30,774 nt of DNA. Origin: Acidobacteriota bacterium (GTDB taxonomy: Bacteria > Acidobacteriota > Thermoanaerobaculia > UBA5066). The notes beneath the pieces are model-generated. The model worked only from the letters and a program-made list of their open reading frames with translations. It did no database searches and was not told the DNA's origin. How positions within the stretch are numbered: position 1 is the stretch's first letter; the number at the start of each line of letters is the position of its first letter. This document shows, piece by piece, positions 1-5,963 of this stretch. Location of the stretch: contig JAEUQS010000440.1 of assembly GCA_016789625.1 (NCBI GenBank), positions 1-30,774 of the forward strand, given 5' to 3'. The position numbers and the translations under genes were made by a program.

Positions 1-237
1 CGGCTCGTGAATCGCGTCAAGGGGCTCCAAGCCGGCCGGATTGCCTCGCTCGAGAGCGACCTCTCCGCCGTCATCGCAAGCCATCTGACCCGCGATGAGG
101 AGGACTGCCCATCGAAGGACGGCCTCGCGCTCGACCTGACGAAGATCGGCCGCAAGTATCTCGCCGAGCAACAGCTCGCGCAGCTGCGCAAAGCTGTGGA
201 GCAGGGCGTCCGCACGCTCCCAGGCGAAACCAAGTGA
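1..237 (+). CDS. C-terminal part of an unrecognised protein (5' truncated by window)
   Basis: The frame is open from base 1 (CGG CTC GTG...), so the gene probably begins upstream; a GTG at 7 could be a start but has no visible ribosome binding site in the window. The visible 76 or so residues are hydrophilic, rich in Leu, Arg and Glu, and look helical, with one Cys in the sequence EEDCPSKDG. I do not recognise the family. The helical tail could be the end of a small regulator or a dimerisation segment, but that is a guess. The stop codon overlaps the GTG start of the next gene (GTGA at 234-237), so it is probably the upstream member of the thioredoxin/selenoprotein operon. Confidence 0.55.
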   Translation, partial: RLVNRVKGLQAGRIASLESDLSAVIASHLTRDEEDCPSKDGLALDLTKIGRKYLAEQQLAQLRKAVEQGVRTLPGETK

Positions 238-599
238 CCGGTCGGGCGATCGCCCTCGTCTACTTCGTCGGTTGCCCGAACGTCGAGCGGACGCGGTCGA
301 ATCTCCGTGCCGCGCTCGGAGCGCTCGGTCTTCCGGCGACGTGGCGCGAATTCACCTCTGACGCGCCAGACCTACCCGCGAGCGCGCGGGGCTACGGCTC
401 GCCGACGATCCTCGTCGACGGTCGAGACATCCTGGGTGCGGGGCCCTCGGACAGCCCCGATTCGTGCCGTCTCTATCCCCCTGGTCTCGGCGACCACGGT
501 GCGCCCTCCGTGCGCGCCATCGTCGCGGCCCTCCACGGCGACGGAGCGTCGAGCGACGATTCGCCGGTGACAGACAGCCCGTGCTGTGAGGCTCCATGA
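234..599 (+). CDS. Small thioredoxin-fold protein with CPNV motif
   Basis: This 121-residue protein has no signal peptide. Residues 6-14 (ALVYFVGCP) form a first beta strand running into a redox-type loop with Cys14 in C-P-N-V, followed by an Arg-rich helix. Residues 52-66 (RGYGSPTILVDGRDI) match the thioredoxin-fold strand with a cis-Pro-like SPT. This pattern is typical of the small thioredoxin/glutaredoxin-like proteins often found in mercury and other heavy-metal gene clusters. Only one Cys is present in the motif, so a monothiol role is likely; a Cys pair (PCC) lies near the C-terminus. The GTG start overlaps the upstream stop, and its own stop overlaps the next ATG (ATGA at 596-599), which indicates translational coupling to the selenoprotein gene. 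Substrate unknown. Confidence 0.75.
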   Translation: MTGRAIALVYFVGCPNVERTRSNLRAALGALGLPATWREFTSDAPDLPASARGYGSPTILVDGRDILGAGPSDSPDSCRLYPPGLGDHGAPSVRAIVAALHGDGASSDDSPVTDSPCCEAP

Positions 600-1228
600 G
601 GAAGCGCGTTCGCCTGGTACTCCGCCGCATCGCTCTCGCCTCCTCGGCGCTCCTCGTGATCGGTGCAGCGATGATCGGGTGGCTGAAGCTCGCCCCGCGG
701 CCGACCCCGGCCGGGCAGGCGCCTCTCGCGACCCTCGATGAGAAGAACTTCGGTCAGCTCCGTGACGCCTTCAACGCCTCGGCGGACCGAACGCGCGTCC
801 TGGCGATCCTCTCCCCCACGTGAGGGGTCTGCGTGCGGGGGTCCTCCGCACTCCAGGCCGTTTTCGACGAGCGCCCCGCCGCGAAGCTCGAGGTACTCGT
901 GGTCTGGTTGCCGGTCATCCCGACCGACATCGCGCCACCAACGAAGGGCGTCCTCGCGCGGCTCCACGACTCCCGTGCGACGCAGTTCTGGGATGTCGGG
1001 CGCCTGACCTCGAAGACGATCCGCAGCGCGGTCGAGAAGAACCCGCAGTGGGTGAAGCCGGAGGACCAAGACCTGTGCTGGGGTCAAGGCGTCGTGTGGG
1101 ACTTCGTCGCCGTCTTCCCCGAAGGCGCGCGATGGGACGAACTGCCGCCGCCGCCCGACTTCTACGGGTACCCTGTCGTCGAGTCGATCGAAGGTCTGCA
1201 GAAGAGGCTGGACGCGATCACGCCCTGA
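596..1228 (+). CDS. Predicted selenoprotein: membrane-anchored thioredoxin-like protein with UxxC motif (TGA 821-823 read as Sec)
   Basis: The frame from ATG 596 reaches TGA at 821-823 and stays open in the same frame to a TGA at 1226-1228. Read through, it gives 210 residues: an N-terminal membrane anchor (about 10-32), a linker, then a thioredoxin-like domain. The TGA is residue 76 in LAILSPT-U-GVC, where related heavy-metal-associated thioredoxin-like proteins carry Cys (SPTCxxC). Downstream sequence continues the same fold: a strand at about 92-98 (LEVLVVW), then ATQFWDVGR and VVWDFVAVF. A hairpin with SECIS features follows the TGA directly. The start is coupled to the upstream gene by ATGA. 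An internal GTG at 833 could make callers annotate a separate, domain-less second gene. Alternatives are a nonsense mutation or a sequencing error. No Sec machinery gene lies in this window. Confidence 0.8.
821..859 (+). promoter_or_regulatory. Bacterial SECIS-like hairpin with recoded UGA
   Basis: Immediately after the UGA (821-823), bases 826-830 (GGUCU) can pair with 855-859 (AGGCC, one G-U pair). After a small internal loop, 833-838 (GUGCGG) pairs perfectly with 846-851 (CCGCAC). The apical loop 839-845 is GGGUCCU and contains GGUC, the loop core recognised by SelB in the E. coli fdhF SECIS. The loop G lies 17 bases after the UGA, against about 19 in fdhF. The fold was drawn by hand; no energy was calculated. 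Confidence 0.7.
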
Positions 1229-1310
1229 CGCGGTGGATCAGCGCTCGCGAGTGCGGCGTGGCCTCAGAGAACCCCGCCGGCCGGGCTCGCGATCGAGGGT
1301 CCGAGGTGCC

Positions 1311-1378
1311 TTTAAGGACTTCCTAATGATGCGGCCCTATCTTGTGACCAGCGGCCGTCTCGCTGGCCGCACGGGAGG
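1311..1378 (+). promoter_or_regulatory. Leader of the metal-handling operon: AT-rich promoter-like patch, stem-loop and ribosome binding site
   Basis: The 155-base gap 1229-1383 holds an unusually AT-rich patch for this DNA (1311-1343). TATCTT at 1338-1343 could be a -10 element; I see no convincing -35 at standard spacing. A perfect inverted repeat follows, GCGGCC at 1351-1356 and GGCCGC at 1365-1370 with an 8-base loop. It would sit at the very 5' end of a transcript started from that -10. GGGAGG at 1373-1378 lies 5 bases before ATG 1384. The promoter is tentative; the stem and the ribosome binding site are directly visible. Confidence 0.35.
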
Positions 1379-1383
1379 TTCCT

Positions 1384-1893
1384 ATGGCATCAGCAACCGT
1401 ATCTGTGGCTCGACTCGTGCTCGGGTTGGGCCTCATCGCCTCGCTCGTTTCGATTCCCGGCCCGGCGCGGGCTCACGAAACCAAGTGTCCTTTCTGCCGA
1501 AAGCCCGTTCTTCAGGACACGGCCGACCTCGACAACGAGGTGGCGCTGAAGTTCGGCAAGAAACGGATCGAGTATCGCTGCGTCCTCTGCGCGATCGCCG
1601 AGGCCAAGACGGCCTACACCGGAGACCTCACGATCGTGGCTCCCACCGAGACGAAGGGCCAAAGCGTCACGATCACACGAAAGGACGGGAAGTGGTCGAT
1701 GACCCCCGAAACCGCGGTTTTCGTGGGGCACAAGGTGAACCACAAGATCTGCGACCTGGGCTACCGTGCCGTGACGAATGCCGCCGCCTTCGACGCCTGG
1801 GTTGCCAAGCACAAACGTGATCTCGAGGGCGCCAAGCCGCTTTCTCTCGACGAGATGGTGAAGCTGGCCTACGCGGCCGAGTCCGGCGGCTAG
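1384..1893 (+). CDS. Exported five-cysteine protein, NosL/YHS-like (putative metal binding)
   Basis: This 169-residue protein has a Sec signal peptide (hydrophobic about 10-24, cleavage likely after ARA, residue 30). The mature part has Cys35-x2-Cys38 (CPFC), Cys66-x2-Cys69 (CVLC) and Cys123 near HKVNHKIC. It then runs into an AVTN-AAFDAW-AKH segment resembling the tail of NosL-type copper chaperones, and ends with GAKPLSLDE. The five cysteines suggest a soft-metal site in the periplasm. The same module, with near-identical Cys spacing, forms the C-terminus of the next gene's product. It is the first gene of the run leading to a copper-type ATPase, with a strong ribosome binding site. The NosL relation is an inference from pattern only. 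Confidence 0.7.
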   Translation: MASATVSVARLVLGLGLIASLVSIPGPARAHETKCPFCRKPVLQDTADLDNEVALKFGKKRIEYRCVLCAIAEAKTAYTGDLTIVAPTETKGQSVTITRKDGKWSMTPETAVFVGHKVNHKICDLGYRAVTNAAAFDAWVAKHKRDLEGAKPLSLDEMVKLAYAAESGG

Positions 1894-1907
1894 CGGAGGG
1901 CGATGCT

Positions 1908-3416
1908 GTGACACTGCCCGTGATTCTGCTGGCTCTGGGCATGGCCGGTGCCTCGGCTCCGCTTCCACCCGTCCCGTCCGATCTCCCGGCATGGATGTCG
2001 GAGACCACACAGAACAAGGTCTTTTACCGCCGTGGTGCATACAACTTCGATGTCTACAACCTTCCTTCCCTGGCGCGCGATCTGAATGCCGTCGCGGTCG
2101 GGCATGCGATGGCCTACGAGGATCTCGTCACGGGGCGGGCCGCGACGCTCGAGTCCGCGACCTTCCAGCGGATCGACTGGGTCTTGAAGCACCCACCGCG
2201 CTTCATGCCCGACGAGGCCACGATCAGCTCCACATTCGGAAGACGCTACGGCTTCCTCGAGCAGGTCTTCGACTGGGCTCATCTGCTCCACGCCCAGACG
2301 GTGGATGTCCTCGCGAGCACACGCCTCACGCCAGCGGAGAAGGAGCGCGAGATCGAAGCGCTGTACCGCTTCTACCGTGAGGGGACCCCGTACGTCATCA
2401 CACCTCTCCCGATGAACATGGAGTTCCTCGACTCGCAGCCCTACAGCATGGCGTTCCGGCGGACGTACCCGAAGGTGAACGGCCTGTTCTGGGGCTACCA
2501 CTGGCTCCAAGGCGCCATGTACGACATCCTCTACGGACAGTCTCTCGACCAGCAGCGGCTGGGCTACGAAGTTCTCGGTGAGCGCTATCACCAAGTCGAG
2601 CTCTACCGGACCGACCGGGCCTTCATGCCGATGAACGCCGAGGTCAGCCCGCGATTCGCGATCCGTTTCCCGGAGCTGGCCAACACGTTCGACAACCTGC
2701 ACATGCTGCATGACCTCGTGAACGACATCCTCGCGACACGCGGTCTGACGGAGGCCCAACGCGACGGTCAGATACGCCGGGCGATCTGGATGCTGCTGGA
2801 CTCGACCCACCGTGGCGAGGCGGCGGGACGGAAGGTCGCTGCGGGGCTCCACGACCACCGCCACCCGGAAGGCATGCCAGGCATGGGCATGATGAAGGGC
2901 GCGACCGAAGACCTGATGTTCATGCCGGACATGGGCTGGATGTCGATGGCGGACTGCGGGCACTGCTCGATGCCGCTCCCGGACGGCGAGGACGCATGGC
3001 GCGCGCCCACGGTGACTGCCGAGGGCTGGTCGATGCGAGTGAGGTGTCCGCTGTGCGCACGGGACATGGCCGCACAGATGAAGGGGCGGGCGATCCTCAG
3101 GATCCCGACGGACGATCCGCTCCGGCCGCTGCTCCTCGTCTCGAACGACCGGGGCGAGCTCGGCCCGGACGCACCGCAGGCCCTCTTCCTCGAGCAAGAG
3201 GGGGGACACGCCAAGTGTGACGAGTGGTCGGCCGCCGTGACGTCGAGGGAGGCCTTCGAAAAGTACCTCGCCGAGCATCCTCGCTACGCGGCCGGCAAGC
3301 CGCTCACGCTCGAGGAGTGGAGCGAGCGCCAGGGGAAGAAGCCCGACACCTATGTGAAGCCGAAGGGTCCCGTCGAGGATCCGTACGCCGCTGATGCCCA
3401 CGTTCCGGAGCACTGA
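1908..3416 (+). CDS. Large exported protein: three His repeats, Met/His-rich linker and C-terminal five-Cys module
   Basis: This 502-residue protein starts at GTG 1908 (GGAGGG at 1895-1900), with a short signal peptide (residues 1-18). Residues 40-300 are mostly helical and hold three repeats with fixed spacing F-x3-H-x2-[HQ]-x4-D-[VI]-L-x4-L, at residues 121-140, 194-213 and 261-280 (HLLH, HWLQ, HMLH). Residues 314-347 form a Met/His-rich stretch (HDHRHPEGMPGMGMM, then MFMPDMGWMSM) typical of periplasmic copper-binding segments. Residues 350-470 repeat the five-Cys module of the preceding protein (Cys350, 353, 380, 383, 437). I do not recognise the full-length family. Location and composition point to periplasmic metal binding or transfer; the exact role is unknown. 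Confidence 0.75.
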   Translation: MTLPVILLALGMAGASAPLPPVPSDLPAWMSETTQNKVFYRRGAYNFDVYNLPSLARDLNAVAVGHAMAYEDLVTGRAATLESATFQRIDWVLKHPPRFMPDEATISSTFGRRYGFLEQVFDWAHLLHAQTVDVLASTRLTPAEKEREIEALYRFYREGTPYVITPLPMNMEFLDSQPYSMAFRRTYPKVNGLFWGYHWLQGAMYDILYGQSLDQQRLGYEVLGERYHQVELYRTDRAFMPMNAEVSPRFAIRFPELANTFDNLHMLHDLVNDILATRGLTEAQRDGQIRRAIWMLLDSTHRGEAAGRKVAAGLHDHRHPEGMPGMGMMKGATEDLMFMPDMGWMSMADCGHCSMPLPDGEDAWRAPTVTAEGWSMRVRCPLCARDMAAQMKGRAILRIPTDDPLRPLLLVSNDRGELGPDAPQALFLEQEGGHAKCDEWSAAVTSREAFEKYLAEHPRYAAGKPLTLEEWSERQGKKPDTYVKPKGPVEDPYAADAHVPEH

Positions 3417-3419
3417 GCC

Positions 3420-4211
3420 ATGAAGCGCCTCGAACTGCGAGTGCCGCTCGCGAGCCTGGTGGCCCTCTTCCTCTGCCAGCCGGTCTCGGCGGTCGACCAC
3501 AACAACCTTGACGCCGGGCGTCCGCTCTCGTTCGATGACGCGGAGTCCATCGCGTTCCGCGAGCAGGCGCTGGAAGGCGGGCTGTTCCTGCGGCGTCCGG
3601 ATGGGCTCGCCACGAGCTTCGGCCTCGACCTCTCGTACCTCTATGGCATCGCCAGGAATACCCATCTGAGCGCGGAGCTTTCGGCCTATCGAGGGAGCCG
3701 CTCCGAGCCGGGGGAGAAGCGCTCGGGTCTCGAGAAGCTCGACCTCGGGATCTTTCATTCCTTCAATCGTGAGCACGGCGAGACGCCCGCGTTTGCGGCC
3801 CGTTTCGACATTGCGCTTCCGGTCAATCCCGAAGCGGCCGGAATCGCGGCGCGCATTCGCGGCATCATGTCGAAGACCGTCGGGGCGCATGACCGGCTGC
3901 ACGTCAACGCAGATCTGGAAGTGGATCCCAACCGGCGCGAGGGCCGGAGAGGAGTCCGGCCGGCGCTGACGCTCGGCTGGTCCCGGCCCCTCGGCTACCC
4001 TCGGACGTTTCATACGACGGGCCTCGCCGAGCTGCGCGTGGCGTCTGGCGGGGGGAAGGGGCAGAGCCCGATCCTCTCCGCTGGTGCCGGCCTTCGGAGG
4101 CAGATCTCCGTCCGGAGCGTCCTCGACGTGGGCGTCTCCTCGGACCTGGCGGGCGGCTCGGGCAAGCGGGACCTCCTCCGCGTCACGGCGGGCCTCTCGA
4201 CGGGCTTTTGA
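3420..4211 (+). CDS. Outer-membrane beta-barrel protein
   Basis: This 263-residue protein has a Sec signal peptide (hydrophobic 9-22, cleavage near VSA-VDH). It is built of alternating-residue strands such as TSFGLDLSYLYG and THLSAELSAY separated by short turns, and ends in Phe (GLSTGF), the usual outer-membrane barrel signature. Its size and strand pattern resemble the MetA/phenol-degradation-type or transporter-like small barrels found in metal clusters. It starts 3 bases after the upstream stop and is followed at once by the cytochrome gene, so it belongs to the same transcript. It may let metal or small molecules cross the outer membrane, but no substrate can be read from the sequence. 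Confidence 0.7.
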   Translation: MKRLELRVPLASLVALFLCQPVSAVDHNNLDAGRPLSFDDAESIAFREQALEGGLFLRRPDGLATSFGLDLSYLYGIARNTHLSAELSAYRGSRSEPGEKRSGLEKLDLGIFHSFNREHGETPAFAARFDIALPVNPEAAGIAARIRGIMSKTVGAHDRLHVNADLEVDPNRREGRRGVRPALTLGWSRPLGYPRTFHTTGLAELRVASGGGKGQSPILSAGAGLRRQISVRSVLDVGVSSDLAGGSGKRDLLRVTAGLSTGF

Positions 4212-4212
4212 T

Positions 4213-4788
4213 GTGAGGAAGCTCGTCGTCTACGCCGCCGGCCTTCTGACGACACCCATCCTCGGCGTTCTGAGCGCGTGGGTGTACTTCGGTCAGGGCC
4301 GGTTCGACATCGCGGCGACTGCCCCCGTGAGTGAAGGGGAGGAGCGTGCGGCAGTCTTCGTCCGCGAGCGATCGCTTGCGCGACGGGCTCCGAAGGAGAG
4401 CAATCCGGGGCCGGTGAACGAGGAAACGCTCGCGGAGGGACTCGTCCACTATCGCGCGAACTGCCTGGCCTGCCACGGCGCGCCCGGTCTTCCGCAGCCC
4501 GCGATCGGCCAGGGTCTGAACCCTCCGGCGCCGAACCTCGCGCTTGCCGATACGCAGGGCCGGCCGGATGGAGAGCTGTTCTGGATCACGAACCACGGAT
4601 TCCGGATGACGGGCCTGCCCGGCTTCGCGTCGACGCACGAGCCGGAGGACGTGTGGAAGATGGTGTCGTTCGTCCGGCACCTTCCGAAGCTCGAGGACAG
4701 CGAGCGCGAGCGGCTGCGGGCCGGCCTTCCCCGTGACGATGAAGCGCCGCCAGCGGACGCTCCCGCAGGCGCCGGAGGTGTGAAGTGA
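4213..4788 (+). CDS. Membrane-anchored mono-haem cytochrome c
   Basis: The start is the GTG at 4213, just past the upstream stop; the frame stays open upstream but only as a shadow of the barrel gene. The product has 191 residues, with an N-terminal membrane segment (about 5-26) that is probably uncleaved. One haem c site, CLACH, lies at 84-88, with the likely Met ligand in GFRMTGLPGF (Met132). The EDVWKMVSFVRHLP helix is the usual C-terminal helix of class I cytochrome c domains. It is periplasm-facing and probably carries electrons. Within this run it could couple metal redox change, for example Cu(I)/Cu(II) or Hg, to the respiratory chain; that is inference. The C-terminus is low complexity (Ala/Pro/Asp). 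Confidence 0.85.
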   Translation: MRKLVVYAAGLLTTPILGVLSAWVYFGQGRFDIAATAPVSEGEERAAVFVRERSLARRAPKESNPGPVNEETLAEGLVHYRANCLACHGAPGLPQPAIGQGLNPPAPNLALADTQGRPDGELFWITNHGFRMTGLPGFASTHEPEDVWKMVSFVRHLPKLEDSERERLRAGLPRDDEAPPADAPAGAGGVK

Positions 4789-5465
4789 CGGAGCAGCCTC
4801 CTGACGACGCGCGGTACGTTCCCGCCCTCGGCTTCCATTGGCTCACTCCGTACTACGACGCCGTGGTGGGCGCGACCACGCGAGAGCGGACCTTCAAGCG
4901 AGCGCTCATCGAGCAGGCGGGCCTGGAGCCCGGCCACCGTGTTCTCGATCTCGCGTGCGGAACCGGAACGCTCACCATCTGGGCCAAAGTGAGTCAGCCC
5001 TCGGCGGATGTCGTGGGTGTAGACGGCGACCCGGCAATTCTGTCGCTCGCGGCTCGAAAAGCCCGAAGCGAGAGCGTCGCCGTGAGATTCGACAGGGCTT
5101 TGTCCCACAGCCTCCCCTATCCGGATGCGCACTTCGATCGCGTCGTCTCGAGCCTGTTCTTTCACCATTTGAATCGAGAGGGCAAGCAAAGCACGGCTCG
5201 AGAGCTCCTTCGTGTGCTCAAGCCGGGCGCCGAGCTCCATGTCGCCGACTGGGGGCGCGCGGCCAATCCCTTGATGAGGGGCCTGTTTCTACTCATACAG
5301 ATCCTGGACGGCTTCGGAAACACGGCAGACAATGTGCAGGGCAAGCTCGTCCCGTTGTTCGAGGAGGCCGGGTTCTCGCAGGTTTCGCAGCGAGGAGCCT
5401 TCAGCACCGTCTATGGAACACTCTGTCTTTACAGTGCAATCAAGCCCGGCGAGCGCTCGACATGA
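4785..5465 (+). CDS. Class I SAM-dependent methyltransferase
   Basis: This 226-residue protein has a GTG start overlapping the cytochrome stop (GTGA at 4785-4788). Motif I of Rossmann-type methyltransferases is clear at residues 53-61 (VLDLACGTG), followed by an acidic strand end (VVGVDGD) and a motif IV-like FDRVVSSLFFHHL. LLRVLKPGAELHVADWG is the typical post-IV block of UbiE/Methyltransf_11 proteins. No arsenite methyltransferase Cys set is visible, so I do not call it ArsM. A methyltransferase tightly coupled to a haem protein and metal carriers is suggestive of metal or metalloid modification, but the substrate cannot be told from the sequence. Confidence 0.8.
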   Translation: MTEQPPDDARYVPALGFHWLTPYYDAVVGATTRERTFKRALIEQAGLEPGHRVLDLACGTGTLTIWAKVSQPSADVVGVDGDPAILSLAARKARSESVAVRFDRALSHSLPYPDAHFDRVVSSLFFHHLNREGKQSTARELLRVLKPGAELHVADWGRAANPLMRGLFLLIQILDGFGNTADNVQGKLVPLFEEAGFSQVSQRGAFSTVYGTLCLYSAIKPGERST

Positions 5466-5483
5466 AGCGCGAGGAGGTCTCGG

Positions 5484-5963
5484 ATGATTCGATTCATTGC
5501 TCGGGCTCTGATGGTCGTGGCCGTCGCTGCCGGCTCGTCGAATGCTACGGGAGCCGGGCAGCCCGCTGAGGTCGAGATCGCCCTGGTGCTCGATCGGGAG
5601 TCCGAGGCTTTCCGGAAGGGTGACCTGCCCGGTGTAGCTGCATGCTGGGAGACGGAGGAGACCTCGAGCGTCATCGAGTCGGGTGAAGCGAACTGGGGCT
5701 GGACGGACTACCGTGACCACCACCTGAAGCACGAGCTCACCGAGATGAAGATCACGAAGCACGAGCGCACGAACCTGCGGGTCGTCGCAGGGTCCGATAT
5801 GGCGCTCGCCACATTCGAGCTGCGGCTCCAGGGGACGTACGAAAAGCGCGCGTTCGACATGAAGGGAATGCAGAGCGTCGTGCTCCGCCGGCGAGGCGGG
5901 GTTTGGCGCATCGTCCACGTTCACATGAGCGCTCCGCGAAAGAAACCCGAAGGGCCGAGATGA
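5484..5963 (+). CDS. Exported NTF2-fold (SnoaL/DUF4440-like) protein
   Basis: This 159-residue protein starts 6 bases after AGGAGG (5472-5477). A signal peptide is visible (residues 5-24, ending near ATGAGQP). The mature part fits the NTF2 fold: a first helix EVEIALVLDRESEAFRKGD, a ...VIESGEANWGW... strand, then HERTNLRVVAGSDMALATFEL and SVVLRRRGGVWRIVHVHMS, the typical final strands of DUF4440/SnoaL-like proteins. Some members are enzymes and others only bind ligands, so the function stays open. Its stop overlaps the ATG of the copper ATPase gene (ATGA at 5960-5963), which ties it to metal export. Confidence 0.75.
   Translation: MIRFIARALMVVAVAAGSSNATGAGQPAEVEIALVLDRESEAFRKGDLPGVAACWETEETSSVIESGEANWGWTDYRDHHLKHELTEMKITKHERTNLRVVAGSDMALATFELRLQGTYEKRAFDMKGMQSVVLRRRGGVWRIVHVHMSAPRKKPEGPR

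Noticed and set aside
833..1228. Independent gene starting at GTG 833
   Set aside because: It has no ribosome binding site, begins inside the thioredoxin-like domain just after the redox motif, and is in the same frame as the 596 gene. Reading TGA as Sec explains both pieces.
1890..4013. Long minus-strand open frame (707 codons) opposite the five-Cys-module protein genes
   Set aside because: It is a shadow of high-GC coding DNA: composition rich in Arg, His and Val, no domain, and antisense to well-supported genes with signal peptides and motifs.
4785..5465. Arsenite methyltransferase (ArsM)
   Set aside because: The SAM-binding motif is present, but the Cys residues required for As(III) binding are not seen.
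5463..5569. Another TGA readthrough at the end of the methyltransferase gene
   Set aside because: Its stop is at the normal end of the domain, no UxxC-like context follows, and the next gene has its own AGGAGG and start.
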